From JAJEFO01 sp965209045 (GTDB taxonomy: Bacteria > Pseudomonadota > Alphaproteobacteria > Rhodobacterales > Rhodobacteraceae), in the NCBI GenBank assembly GCA_965209045.1, contig CBDBPW010000002.1, positions 992,001-1,056,000 on the forward strand: a stretch of 64,000 nucleotides of DNA. Reading direction: 5' to 3'. Position 1 is the stretch's first letter. Every line of letters starts with the position of its first letter. This document shows positions 53,578 through 62,780 of this stretch, piece by piece. A program made the translations under genes and the position numbers. A model generated the notes under the pieces. It had not been told where the DNA came from, ran no database searches, and was given only the letters and a program-made list of their open reading frames with translations.

Positions 53578-55044
53578 ATGCAATTGGGGCTGAAACTCAA
53601 CAGAAACGGGACTGTCGGGCTTCGTGACCAGATTGTGACGCAGCTTGCGAGGTTGATCCTGGATGGACACCTGCAGCCCGGCATGCGACTGCCTTCCTGC
53701 CGGAAGTTCGCCAAGGAACTTGAGGTGTCCGTCAACACGGTCATTGCAGCCTATGAAATCCTGGAAGAACAGCAGCTCATCCTGCCAAGGAGCCGATCGG
53801 GCTTCTTCGTGCTCGCGGAGCAGGGTGTCAGGAATCTCCAGCCCGAAAGCGCGAAACTGAACAAGCCCTCACCGCTGCGAGACCGGTTGAACTGGCAACG
53901 GCAATCCGATGATCTGGCAACGATCGTGCGGCCGGAAAACTGGTATGACTTCAAGTACCCGTTCGTGTGCAATCAGATTGACGAAGGTGAGTTTCCCGTC
54001 TCCGAATGGCGCGAATGTTCGCGCCAGGCAATGAACCGGGCAGACCTGAAGGTTTGGTCATCCGACGGGCACTATTCGGAGAGTGCCGAGTTCATCGAAC
54101 AGATTCGCACCCGCATCCTGCCGCGTCGGGGTGTGTTCGTGAAGGCGGACGCGGCGCTTGTCACGCTGGGCGCCCAAAACGGCCTCTACATGGCGAGCCA
54201 CCTGCTTGGCGGGCGCGATCGTGTGGCCGTCATTGAAGACCCGGGATACCCGGATGCCCGAAAGATGTTGCATTCCAGCTTCGGCGAATTGAAGTTCCAG
54301 CCCGTTGACGACGAAGGCATGATCGTGGACGAACGCCTCAGGGGCGCAACAATGGTGTTCGTCACGCCCAATCGTCAGTTCCCGACAACCGTCACGATGT
54401 CGGAGCGTCGCAGGCAGGCCCTGATCGAGGCCGCCGAAGTGCATGATTTCTTCATCGTCGAAGATGACTACGAATGCGACGTCGACTATCGCCATTTCAC
54501 GCCGCTGCCGCTGTTCAGCGTGGACGATTCGGGACGTGTGATCTATCTGGCCAGCCTGTCAAAGGGCCTTTCCCCCGGATTGCGGCTTGGGTACATGACG
54601 GCCGCGGCGGAATTCATCACGGCGGCGCGCGACCTGCGCGGCAGGATCATGCGCCATCCCCCAACGGTGCTTCAGTTGACCGCGGCCGCGTTCATCAGGT
54701 TCGGACAGTACGAAAGCCGGCTCAGGCGCATCCAGAAAGGCCACAGGGAACGATGGGAGATCGCGAACCGTTTCCTGCGCGCGCATTTCCCCGATTTTGA
54801 CATCAAGGGCGAATTCGGCGGAACCACCTTCGTGCTCTCCGACCAAAGGAGACGTCTTCGCGCCAGCGAGATTGCCGGAAAGGCCCGCGAAAGGGGCGTG
54901 ATCATCGAAGAGATCGCGCCCTGCTATTCCGTGTGGGAAACCGGCGAGTATGCGTTTCGCGTGGGCGTTTCAGCCATCCATCCACTTCTGATCGAGGCAG
55001 GTCTTCAGGAACTGAAGCAGACCATCGTGGAACTGGGCGCCTGA
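53578..55044 (+). CDS. MocR-type regulator (GntR HTH fused to aminotransferase domain)
   Basis: A 488-residue regulator. The N-terminal GntR-like HTH covers residues 10-80 (LRDQIVTQLARLILDGHLQPGMRLPSCRKFAKELEVSVNTVIAAYEIL). The class I aminotransferase-like domain shows TLGAQNGLYMASHLL, VEDDYECDVDY and the PLP lysine in YLASLSKGLSPGLRLGY, so PLP binding is likely. Such proteins (TauR, EnuR, GabR, PdxR) sense amino-group compounds through PLP chemistry. Same-strand genes lie on both sides; repeated CTGTACC sites upstream of mmsA and of the TRAP operon suggest it controls both. Confidence 0.93.
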   Translation: MQLGLKLNRNGTVGLRDQIVTQLARLILDGHLQPGMRLPSCRKFAKELEVSVNTVIAAYEILEEQQLILPRSRSGFFVLAEQGVRNLQPESAKLNKPSPLRDRLNWQRQSDDLATIVRPENWYDFKYPFVCNQIDEGEFPVSEWRECSRQAMNRADLKVWSSDGHYSESAEFIEQIRTRILPRRGVFVKADAALVTLGAQNGLYMASHLLGGRDRVAVIEDPGYPDARKMLHSSFGELKFQPVDDEGMIVDERLRGATMVFVTPNRQFPTTVTMSERRRQALIEAAEVHDFFIVEDDYECDVDYRHFTPLPLFSVDDSGRVIYLASLSKGLSPGLRLGYMTAAAEFITAARDLRGRIMRHPPTVLQLTAAAFIRFGQYESRLRRIQKGHRERWEIANRFLRAHFPDFDIKGEFGGTTFVLSDQRRRLRASEIAGKARERGVIIEEIAPCYSVWETGEYAFRVGVSAIHPLLIEAGLQELKQTIVELGA

Positions 55045-55099
55045 CCTCGGGGACCGAGGAGGCTTGCGCCCGGAGCTCTGCACCCACGAATTTCGCAAA

Positions 55100-55117
55100 C
55101 TGTACCTATTCCTGTTC
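55100..55117. promoter_or_regulatory. Candidate MocR half-sites before the TRAP operon
   Basis: CTGTACCTATTCCTGTTC holds CTGTACC and a related CTGTTC twelve bases on, repeating the word found upstream of mmsA. It lies 308 bases before the dctQ start; the rest of 55118-55424 contains no gene. Confidence 0.4.
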
Positions 55118-55424
55118 GGCGCCGTGGTCTTTGGTTGGTCACCATGGACAGAGGCACAAAAGTTGCAGATCGGCAGCCGGCCTCCACGTGGAATTCTTGG
55201 GGGTGTTTCCGCATACCGCAGCGTTTCCAGCTCTTCTTGATCTTCCGTTCTGCATCGAAGCGCGATCAAGCAAGGCGAGATGCAGCGCCACGCCACATCA
55301 GGTGTCGCACATCACTGTGGAAGGCGGGACGGGCAAGCGCCGCTTCCGACTGCGCAAATTCTGCCATTTGACGCAGGACGAGCCTTTGACGTGAGGCAGA
55401 GGTCAGAACGAGAAAGGACACGAT

Positions 55425-55922
55425 TTGCTGACCCGGGGACTGGAGACGCTTACGCACTGGATTTCGGAGGTCTTTGGATGGATCGGCTGGCTGTTGATCC
55501 TGTACTGCATGGCATTTGGCGTTTCTGATGTATTCCTGCGCTACGTCCTGAACCAGCCGTCCCAGTGGATCGGAACGACGTTGCAGGCCGCCATGGTCAT
55601 ACTGGCCTGTGTTGGCGGGGTATATTCGCTGCAGCACAAGAGCTTCGTGAAGCTCGATCTCTTCTATGCCAATGCCAGGGATCGCACAAAGGCCATTCTT
55701 GACATCCTGACGGCGCCCATCGCGATCCTGTTCCTGGTCGTGCTGATCTGGAAGGGTTACGAGGCGGCATCCTTGTCGGCGATGCTCAATCAAAGGACGC
55801 CAACCGCCGTCCCCATCCCGATCTACCCTATCAAGTTCGCGATCCCGATCAGCGGGGCACTCGTGCTTCTGATCGTGGTCAAGCACCTCATTCAGGACAT
55901 CCGAACCGTTCTTGGCCGCTGA
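55425..55922 (+). CDS. TRAP transporter small permease (DctQ type)
   Basis: A 165-residue four-helix membrane protein. GVSDVFLRYVLNQPSQWIGTTLQAAMVILACVGGVYSLQHKSFVKLD is the DctQ signature. TTG 55425 follows AGAAAGGA and is the only sensible start in frame. First gene of a Q-P-M transporter operon that ends with a universal stress protein. Confidence 0.88.
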   Translation: MLTRGLETLTHWISEVFGWIGWLLILYCMAFGVSDVFLRYVLNQPSQWIGTTLQAAMVILACVGGVYSLQHKSFVKLDLFYANARDRTKAILDILTAPIAILFLVVLIWKGYEAASLSAMLNQRTPTAVPIPIYPIKFAIPISGALVLLIVVKHLIQDIRTVLGR

Positions 55923-55994
55923 CTGACTGTCTTGAGTGCCTTGGCCGATCATCTTCGTTGGACTGGCGAATACCCAATGAAACAGGAGGAGAAA

Positions 55995-57044
55995 ATGAAA
56001 CATACCAGAATGCTGCAAACCACGCTGTGGGCCGGGGTCGTTGCCATATCCGGCAGCATGGCCGTGGCACAGGACGGTCCGCCTGACACAGTGACCGAAT
56101 GGACTTTCCAGCCTGCGTTCGACCAGACCGATGCAGGCTGGGACAACGGCGTAATTCCTTGGGTTGAAGCGGTCGAAGCGGCCACCCAAGGCACTGTCAA
56201 GATCCGCGTGGAGCCGGCAGGTGCGCTGATCAGCGGTGCGGAAGCCTTCGGCGCCGCTGCCGCAGGCCTGACCGACGGCTATGCGGGCTGGGGGTCCGTC
56301 TACGGCGGCGACATGCCCGAAGGCATGCTGGCCTTTGGCATGGCCATGGGTGCAAACAACACCGAGGAAGCCTGGGAAGTGATGTGGGGCAACCCCGACT
56401 ATCGCGTCGGTGACATCGTGCAAGCGGCAGCCAACGCGCGCAACCTGCATTGGGTCGGCTGGACGAACCAGGGTCCGAACGCAATGTTCACCACTTTCCG
56501 GGTGGAAAGACTCGAAGACCTGGATGGCAAGAAAATGCGTGCAGGTGGCCCGCAGGCCATCTTTCACTCGACCATGGGTGGCGCCCCGGTTTCCATGAAC
56601 GCCGGTGAAATCTACACCGCCATCAAGCTTGGCACGATTGACGGCACGTATTGGGATACGGGCGGCATCGACGACATGTCGTTTCAAGAAGTGATCAACT
56701 ACGCGATCATGCCAGGTTGGAACCCTGCGCAGCACCAGGAGATCTTTGTCAACCTGCAAAGCTGGAACGCCTTGACCGACTGGCAGCGCAAGCAGATCGA
56801 AGGCGTCTTCGAGGAGACGTATTTCCTGACCAGCAAAATGCACGCTGACGGTGTGGAGGAAGCACTTCAGATCCTGCGCGACGCCGGTGGCGAGGTGATC
56901 GAATTCTCTGAGGAGGAAATCGCGCGGATGCGCGCGAAATCCATCGCTGAAGTCTGGCCGCAGGTCGCTGCGGCGTCCGCAGGCAACGCCGAGGGCGTGG
57001 AGATCTACAAGAGGTTCATGGAAGACAAGGCCGCTGGCAACTGA
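55995..57044 (+). CDS. TRAP transporter substrate-binding protein (DctP type)
   Basis: A 349-residue periplasmic receptor. ATG 55995 follows AGGAGGAG. The signal peptide ends at SGSMAVAQ (about residue 27). WVEAVEAATQGTVKIRVEPAGALISG, LEDLDGKKMRAGGPQAIFHSTMGGAPVSMNAGEIYTAIKLGTIDGTYWDTGGI is the ligand cleft with the conserved Arg. Its type resembles receptors for 2-oxo- or amino-substituted acids more than C4-dicarboxylates, though a ligand cannot be named. A hairpin follows, which may favour its expression over the permease. Confidence 0.9.
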   Translation: MKHTRMLQTTLWAGVVAISGSMAVAQDGPPDTVTEWTFQPAFDQTDAGWDNGVIPWVEAVEAATQGTVKIRVEPAGALISGAEAFGAAAAGLTDGYAGWGSVYGGDMPEGMLAFGMAMGANNTEEAWEVMWGNPDYRVGDIVQAAANARNLHWVGWTNQGPNAMFTTFRVERLEDLDGKKMRAGGPQAIFHSTMGGAPVSMNAGEIYTAIKLGTIDGTYWDTGGIDDMSFQEVINYAIMPGWNPAQHQEIFVNLQSWNALTDWQRKQIEGVFEETYFLTSKMHADGVEEALQILRDAGGEVIEFSEEEIARMRAKSIAEVWPQVAAASAGNAEGVEIYKRFMEDKAAGN

Positions 57045-57084
57045 TCCGGCGCGCTTGGCGGTCTGATCGCTGAGTTTGCCAAGA

Positions 57085-57109
57085 CCATTGGCCCGGTCCG
57101 GGCCAATGG
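57085..57109 (+). other. Intercistronic hairpin between dctP and dctM
   Basis: CCATTGGCCC-GGTCC-GGGCCAATGG, perfect 10-bp stem and 5-base loop, 41 bases after the binding-protein stop and 94 before dctM. Confidence 0.75.
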
Positions 57110-57202
57110 AACTCCGAAAGGCGGAGCCTTGCCGAACGGATCGCTGGCGCCCTGCATTCGGCCTCGGGCCGAAGACACCAAAAGGACACGGGACCGGAGA
57201 AA

Positions 57203-58510
57203 ATGAGCCTCGAACTTATCACCGCCCTCTATTTCATCGTGCTGTTCATCTTCCTCTTCATGGGGTTGCCCGTCGCGTTCGGGCTTGGCGGGACGGCGGT
57301 CCTGTTCGCCATGATCCTTGAGCCGCGCGCATTGCTTGCCGTTCCCAGCGCCTTCTATTCGACACCTTGGAACTCGGTGCTTGTGACGGTGCCGCTGTTT
57401 CTGTTCATGGGGTCTCTCATACGGTTTTCGGGGGTTGCCGAGGCCGCCTATGACGCGGTCTACAAGTTGATTGGGCACATTCACGGTGGCCTGGCCATGG
57501 GCACGGTTCAGGTCTGCACGGTCTTTGCCGCCGTGACGGGCATCACGCCTCCTGCCACCACGACGATGGGCCAAATCGCCTACCCTTCCATGGTGCGCTA
57601 CAATTATGACCGTTCGATTGCGATCGGTTCAATCGCCGCGGGCGGCGCCCTCGGAGCGTTGATCCCACCCAGCGTCCCGTTCATCTTCTACGGCCTGCTG
57701 GCCAAGGTCTCGATTGGCGATCTGTTCATGGCAGGGGTCGTTCCCGGCCTGATGCTGGCAACGTTCTACGTCATCTACATCGGCGTTCGGTGTCGGATAC
57801 AGCCCCACCTGGGCCCCGCCCTTCCGGCGGACCAGAAATTCACTCGCCAGGAAAAATTCGTGGCCGTCTTCAGCATTTGGCCGTTTGCGCTCTTGATCGC
57901 CATCGTGCTGGGCGTGATCTGGGGCGGCATTGCAACCCCGGCGGAGGCTGCAGCCTTTGGGGCGACGGGCGCCTTCCTCATCAACCTGGCCTACGGGCGT
58001 CTCACGAAGGAGGTGCTGGTCGATTCGCTCGTCTCCACGATCAAGCTGTCCGGCATGGGCCTTTGGATACTGATCGGCGCGACCGTTTATCTCAACGTCT
58101 TCAATTCCATGGGCAGCCAGGACTTGCTGACCAACCTCGTGCTGTCCATGCCCGGTGGTGGCACCGGCATCCTGCTCATGATGATGCTGATCATTCTGGT
58201 GCTGGGCATGGTGATGGATGACTGGGCGATCATCCTGCTCTGCACGCCCCTGTTCATTCCAATCATTGACGAGCTGGGGATCGACAAACTGTGGTTTGGC
58301 GCCCTGTTCATCGTGAACATCCAGATCGCCTACCTGACGCCACCCTTTGGCTTCGTGCTCTTCTGGATCAAGGGCGTCCTGCCCAGTGATGTCAGCATGG
58401 GAGATGTCTACAATTCAGTTGGCCCGTTTGTGGCGATCCAGATCTTCGGCCTGTTACTGGTTTTCCTCTTCCCGGCAATCGCCACTTGGCTGCCCTATGC
58501 GCTGAAGTGA
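57203..58510 (+). CDS. TRAP transporter large permease (DctM type)
   Basis: A 435-residue, normal-length DctM with about twelve helices. FLFMGLPVAFGLGGTAVLFAMI, LFMGSLIRFSGV, GITPPATTTMGQIAYPSM, GGALGALIPPSVPFIFYGLL and IAYLTPPFGFVLFWIKG are family markers. Contrast with the first DctM of this window, which carries a 60-residue insertion. ATG 57203 follows CCGGAG. Confidence 0.92.
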   Translation: MSLELITALYFIVLFIFLFMGLPVAFGLGGTAVLFAMILEPRALLAVPSAFYSTPWNSVLVTVPLFLFMGSLIRFSGVAEAAYDAVYKLIGHIHGGLAMGTVQVCTVFAAVTGITPPATTTMGQIAYPSMVRYNYDRSIAIGSIAAGGALGALIPPSVPFIFYGLLAKVSIGDLFMAGVVPGLMLATFYVIYIGVRCRIQPHLGPALPADQKFTRQEKFVAVFSIWPFALLIAIVLGVIWGGIATPAEAAAFGATGAFLINLAYGRLTKEVLVDSLVSTIKLSGMGLWILIGATVYLNVFNSMGSQDLLTNLVLSMPGGGTGILLMMMLIILVLGMVMDDWAIILLCTPLFIPIIDELGIDKLWFGALFIVNIQIAYLTPPFGFVLFWIKGVLPSDVSMGDVYNSVGPFVAIQIFGLLLVFLFPAIATWLPYALK

Positions 58511-58622
58511 ATCCGGCGCCAGCGGCGCGTCTTCTCGCCACCCCCGATTGCCAGCCAAGTGATCCAGCGCAGCTTAGGTCGCTTTGCACGCTCCCTTCAC
58601 TCGAACGAACCCGGAGGTTCAG

Positions 58623-59027
58623 ATGTACAATCACGTTCTCGTCGCCGTTGCCCCTGGTCACGTCGATGCCTACGCAAGATCTCTCGACGCAGCGCGCCGC
58701 CTTCTGGCCGATGGCGGAAAGATCACCGTTCTTTCGGTGCTGGAAGAATTGCCATCATATGTCGGGTCCTACTTTCCTGCCGATCAGATGAAGAAAAGCC
58801 GGTCGGACCAAGCCTCCATGATCAAGGCAGAAATCTCCGGCGATGACGTCGAAGTTCAAGTTCTGTCAGGGCATCCAACGAACACCATTCTCGATTGGGC
58901 CAGCAAGCACAAAACGGATTGCATAGTGGTGTCGTCGCACCAGCCCGGATTGTCGCACTTGTTGCTGGGATCAACGGCGGCCCGCGTCGTTCGCCACGCC
59001 GAGTGCGCCGTGATCGTTCTGCGCTGA
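58623..59027 (+). CDS. Universal stress protein (UspA family), TRAP-associated
   Basis: A 134-residue Usp domain. MYNHVLVAVAPGHVDAYARSLDAARRL opens the fold, VLSGHPTNTILDWASKHKTDCIVVSSHQPGLSHLLLGSTAARVVRHAECAVIVLR holds the ATP loop (Gly-rich, ending GST). ATG 58623 follows GGAGGTTCAG. Last gene of the TRAP operon; in Halomonas the ectoine TRAP system TeaABC carries a similar gene, teaD, that tunes uptake. Regulation of this transporter by ATP binding is inference. Confidence 0.9.
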   Translation: MYNHVLVAVAPGHVDAYARSLDAARRLLADGGKITVLSVLEELPSYVGSYFPADQMKKSRSDQASMIKAEISGDDVEVQVLSGHPTNTILDWASKHKTDCIVVSSHQPGLSHLLLGSTAARVVRHAECAVIVLR

Positions 59028-59309
59028 CCCGCTGCAGGGCTTGGTACCGGGATCGGAAAAATCCATCACGGCCTCAGATGCGCAATCGGAGGTGATCTGG
59101 CCACGGACTCCGAAAGCAACCGGCCATTGATTCCATCGCATTTGGCCAACACGGCGACGTGAGCTTCGAGGCAATCTTCTGCCTGTTGCCGCTTGGTTCG
59201 CTTTGTACCGGAAGCAGCCCGACGAAGAGACTACCAAAGCGCAGGACACGCGACGTTTTGCGTCTGTCCGCGGATGGTCTGTCATCCCACCAGACTGGAG
59301 TGAACCTGG

Positions 59310-59575
59310 CCATGCGCCACTCGACGCTGCAGAGCTGCCTTGACGGCGCCCAAGCGGCCGGAGCGAAGGTGCCGATCCCGAGGCGCTCTCCGACACCGAC
59401 CTTGGGCGGCTGCTCTTTCCTCGGACGGCACGGGCCGTGTCTCCACGGGCGAGAAAGCCGAATTGGGTCTGCATCCACCGTGAGCTGCGGCGGAAGGGTG
59501 CCACTCCGCGGGTGAGCACTTGTTTGTCGACTACGCGGGTCAGACGATCGAAGTGGTTGATCGCGGACATCGCCT
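59310..59575 (+). mobile_element. IS21-family transposase (istA) remnant
   Basis: Pieces of an IstA protein in two or three frames: DGAQAAGAKVPIPRRS, then PNWVCIHRELRRKGA, then after a deletion GEHLFVDYAGQTIEVVDRG. These match the order in IstA (linker, HRELRRKG, then the catalytic FVDYAGQT). Roughly 60 residues between the last two are missing and the rest of the gene and istB are gone. Confidence 0.75.
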
Positions 59576-59771
59576 TCGCAAACCGCAGAGCCGTCTTCGG
59601 CGTCCCGTTCCAGGCCGCACACGAGGCGCCGCATACTTTCCGCCAGCATTCCATGCGAGAAGCAACGACACGCGCATTCCTCGGACCATGAAATGCGCAC
59701 AATGTCGTAGGCGTGCAAGGTTTCAAACCCGCGTGCATCTCTTGTTCTGCCTGAGCGCATGTCCAGGCGAT

Positions 59772-60266
59772 TTACGGAGCTGCCGGCTCGTTCCGCGACG
59801 CTGCGCCGAGTGCGACGTCCTGCTCTCCGATGCCAATCTCCCCTCTGACATGCATGGAGGTGTCGGACCACGGGCCCAGCTCTTCCGCTATATCGCCTGA
59901 CGTGGCTCCGGCCTCGATAAGGCCTTGCACTGCCTGAAGAGCCTCTCGGTCCAGGAGATGCAAAACGTGTGCGGACAGCCCTTCGCTGCCACCGGCGACC
60001 ATGAGGGTCTCCGAGAATCGCTCCGGGTCCACGTGACTCCGTCCGGACAAATGGATGAGTTCGTGCGCAATGACGCCCAACCGCTCCAGCCCCGCGGTTT
60101 GCGCAGAGTCCACCCAGACCCAGCCCGTGGCAATCTCGATGCTTCCGATTTCGACTGCTTCTTTGCGTAACGCTTTGATTGCGAGTGATTCACACGCCGG
60201 ACCTGGCACCACACTTTGCGCCGGAGGGCGGCTGGCGTCTTGGGCCCGGGCGGATTTCGTCTCCAT
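59772..60266 (-). pseudogene. Zinc metalloprotease-like C-terminal fragment (HELIH)
   Basis: A 164-codon frame with GVIAHELIHLSGRSHVDPERFSETLM, an HExxH zinc motif with a following His as in matrixin-like peptidases, and HVLHLLDREALQAVQGLIEAG plus LGPWSDTSMHVRGEIG, a tail I know from bacterial matrixin-type proteins. Family members are secreted and longer; here no signal peptide or propeptide is seen, and the region upstream of 60266 reads in another frame. Likely a truncated gene, though the catalytic core is complete. Confidence 0.5.
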
Positions 60267-60775
60267 GCAGCCCGCGGCCAGCTCGTATGGGAGGCCCGAG
60301 ACGAGCAGCCCCGAGTGTGGCGTAGATGTCTTTCGCCGCCGCCATTGTGATCGTATGCAAAGACGGAAACGGGACGGTCGTTGCTCCGGAACCGTGCGCA
60401 GATTGAAAGCCAGACCTGTGGATGGGTCAGGTATGACTTTTCGATGCCAGATTGAAAATCATGGATTTCGACCAGAATCACGGTAGACGCCAGACACGGA
60501 TGCTACCGGAACCGGCCCGCTGGTGGTCTTACGGCGTTCGACGAGACGGTCGCACGGCAGGTCTTTTATCCTGCAATCAAGACCGCTTCGACTAGCAATC
60601 ATCAGACTGAAACCGCTTTTTCTGCGAACGGTGCCGTGTCGGAAGCGGCACTTTCCCGACAGTTGTGTCCATCGGTTTGTCAGTACAGGCTTTAGCGAAT
60701 TCCTGTCTGTTTACTGGGCCTTGAAAACATCGTAAGGGCTCGTGCGTCACGCTCGGTTCACCAGACGGTGCTCAC
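60267..60775. other. Gene-free stretch upstream of ald
   Basis: About 500 bases, notably AT-richer from 60530 on, probably holding the ald promoter. No gene is recognised. Confidence 0.45.
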
Positions 60776-61894
60776 ATGCTCATTGGCGTTCCCAAGGAAA
60801 CGAAAATACACGAATACCGGGTCGGGCTGATTCCCGGCAATGTTCGCGAACTGGTCGCGCACGGCCACAATGTCGTCGTGGAAAGCGGAGCCGGCGGAGC
60901 CATCGGCATGACCGATGCACACTACGAGGAGGCCGGGGCATCCATCGCCGACTCGCCCGCCGAGGTATTCGCCGAGGCCGAAATGATCGTCAAGGTGAAG
61001 GAGCCGCTGGCACCGGAGCGCGCGATGCTTCGCCAGGGGCAGATCCTGTTCACCTACCTGCATCTTGCGCCCGATCCGGATCAGGCCGAAGACCTGCTCG
61101 ACAGCGGTGCGACCTGCATCGCCTACGAGACCGTCACCTCGCCGTCCGGCGGCCTTCCGCTGCTGGCGCCGATGTCGGAAGTCGCTGGCCGCATGTCTGT
61201 CCAGGCAGGCGCATATTACCTGGAGAAGACCCACTACGGCTTGGGCATACTGCTGGGCGGCGTGCCGGGCGTCGATCCCGGCAAGGTTGTCGTCATCGGC
61301 GGCGGTGTCGTCGGAACCCACGCCATCCATATCGCGCTCGGCATGGGTGCCGACGTATGGGTGCTGGACAGCAACATCAGCCAGCTTAACCGGCTGTGGC
61401 AACAGTTCGGCCGGCCACTGAACACCGTGTTCTCGACCCGCGATGCCGTCGAGCGCCACTGCATCGCGGCGGATCTGGTGATCGGCGGCGTCTTGGTTCC
61501 CGGCGCGGCTGCGCCGAAACTGGTGTCCGCCGAACTCGTGAGCCGAATGAAGCCCGGTTCGGTCCTTGTCGACGTTGCGATCGATCAAGGCGGCTGCTTC
61601 GAGACATCCCGTCCGACGACCCACGACGATCCGGTCTACGTGGTGGACGAGGTCGTGCATTATTGCGTTGCCAACATGCCGGGCGGCGTGCCACGCACCT
61701 CGGCCCAGGCGTTGAACAACGCCACGCTGCCCTTTACGCTGGCGATTGCCGACAAGGGTTGGCGCAAGGCACTGGGAGACGACCCGCACCTGATGGGCGG
61801 ACTGAACGTCCACGCCGGCCGAATTACCCATGCTGCGGTTGCGGAAAGCCTCGGCCACGAGTATTTCGATCCGAAGGAGGCAATCGCACACTGA
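60776..61894 (+). CDS. ald: Alanine dehydrogenase
   Basis: A 372-residue hexameric NAD-dependent Ald. MLIGVPKETKIHEYRVGLIPGNVREL, MIVKVKEPLAPE with the catalytic Lys, TYLHLAPDPDQA with the catalytic His, and the NAD loop KVVVIGGGVVGTHAIHIALGMGA are all intact, as is VVDEVVHYCVANMPGGVPRTSAQALNNATLPF. It interconverts alanine and pyruvate plus ammonium, which regenerates pyruvate for transaminases in amine catabolism. It lies beyond the IS21 debris but in line with the MocR/TRAP/MmsA set. Confidence 0.95.
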   Translation: MLIGVPKETKIHEYRVGLIPGNVRELVAHGHNVVVESGAGGAIGMTDAHYEEAGASIADSPAEVFAEAEMIVKVKEPLAPERAMLRQGQILFTYLHLAPDPDQAEDLLDSGATCIAYETVTSPSGGLPLLAPMSEVAGRMSVQAGAYYLEKTHYGLGILLGGVPGVDPGKVVVIGGGVVGTHAIHIALGMGADVWVLDSNISQLNRLWQQFGRPLNTVFSTRDAVERHCIAADLVIGGVLVPGAAAPKLVSAELVSRMKPGSVLVDVAIDQGGCFETSRPTTHDDPVYVVDEVVHYCVANMPGGVPRTSAQALNNATLPFTLAIADKGWRKALGDDPHLMGGLNVHAGRITHAAVAESLGHEYFDPKEAIAH

Positions 61895-61939
61895 CCGGTG
61901 CACCGCTTGGGATGTGGCCGCGTAGAAGGAGAGTACCGC

Positions 61940-62003
61940 CTATCTCGTGCACGAGATAGTGAATAGGCTCTTATTGGTTGTGCGCAGCACGGCCAATAAG
62001 AGC
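61940..62003. repeat. Two adjacent perfect inverted repeats
   Basis: A perfect 20-base palindrome CTATCTCGTGCACGAGATAG (61940-61959) is followed seven bases later by GCTCTTATTGG (61967-61977) and its exact complement CCAATAAGAGC (61993-62003). The 15-base loop of the second contains a further GTGC-GCA-GCAC stem. They lie 45-109 bases after the ald stop. Either is a good transcription terminator in shape; without T tracts they may also be protein-binding or recombination sites. Confidence 0.85.
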
Positions 62004-62266
62004 GTTGAGCTGAGCCGCGCTTTCCCGACGTCGACGATTTCTATGGGGAATGAATTCGCCGCGGTGCGTTCAGCGCGCCGGGCGGATGCGCTTCGTCGGT
62101 CGCTGCAACGGTGATGCGGGGACCGGAGCGGTGTCCGGAAGGTGAACTGCCTGGAACCGGGCGCCTGCGAAGGCGGATTTCAAGGCCGCAGGGGGCGTTG
62201 GCGCAGCAGGAGCCTGTCCCGGCCGTTCGTTCGGCCGGGATCGGATTGTGTGGCGGGAGCGCATCG
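62004..62266. other. Short gene-free stretch
   Basis: 263 bases between the inverted repeats and the end of the IS91 frame; nothing recognised. May include the 3' end of the IS91 element. Confidence 0.4.
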
Positions 62267-62697
62267 TCATGGCGGAGGCCTTGGCCTGGGTGCCAGCCAG
62301 GCGGTCTCCGGGGGCGCCTTCGGAAGGGGGACCTGCCGCAGCGGGCCGTGCCCGCACCGCTCGCAGACGGTGATGTCCTTGCCGGTCAGGCGCAGCATCA
62401 TCGCCTGCACGGTTTCCGGTTCGGGCGGCTCGGGCTCCGGCTGGGCGAGCAGTTCCCTGCACCGGGCGAGCTTGCCCGCGCGACAGCGGTTGGCGAGCAG
62501 CCCGTAGTGGCGGATCCGGGTGAAGCCCTTGGGCAGGACATGCAGGAGGAACCGGCGGACAAACTCGGTGCCGTCGAGGCGCATGACCTTGACCTTGTTG
62601 TCATCGGCGTAGTCGCGCCAGCGGAAGCGGACATGCTTGCCGTCGAAGTCGACGAGGCGATGGTTGGTGATCGCCGTCTTGTGGGTTAATGGGAACC
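62267..62697 (-). mobile_element. IS91-family (Y2 HUH) transposase, C-terminal fragment
   Basis: The frame reads THKTAITNHRLVDFDGKHVRFRWRDYADDN, then MRLDGTEFVRRFLLHVLPKGFTRIRHYGLLANRCRAGKLARCRELL and a Pro-rich tail with CERCGHGP, the usual end of IS91/IS801 transposases. The N-terminal zinc finger and the two-Tyr HUH nuclease core are missing; homology stops at about 62690, exactly where the recombinase-side sequence begins, so the element was cut there. Confidence 0.85.
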
Positions 62698-62703
62698 AAA
62701 TGG

Positions 62704-62769
62704 TTATGGGAACCTGAGGTTCCAAGTGCCTGTCATGACATGCCTCTTGCCCTGATCAGGTTCCCATAA
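62704..62769. repeat. Symmetric site downstream of the recombinase gene
   Basis: TTATGGGAACCTGA (62704-62717) and its perfect complement TCAGGTTCCCATAA (62756-62769) flank a 38-base centre that itself contains the palindrome TGTCATGACA (62731-62740) inside AAG...CTT symmetry. An extra ATGGGAACC lies at 62689-62697. The site begins 12 bases after the recombinase stop and abuts the IS91 truncation, so it is a candidate recombinase core/arm site or element end; a terminator is the simpler alternative. Confidence 0.75.
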
Positions 62770-62780
62770 AAGTCTCCGGT

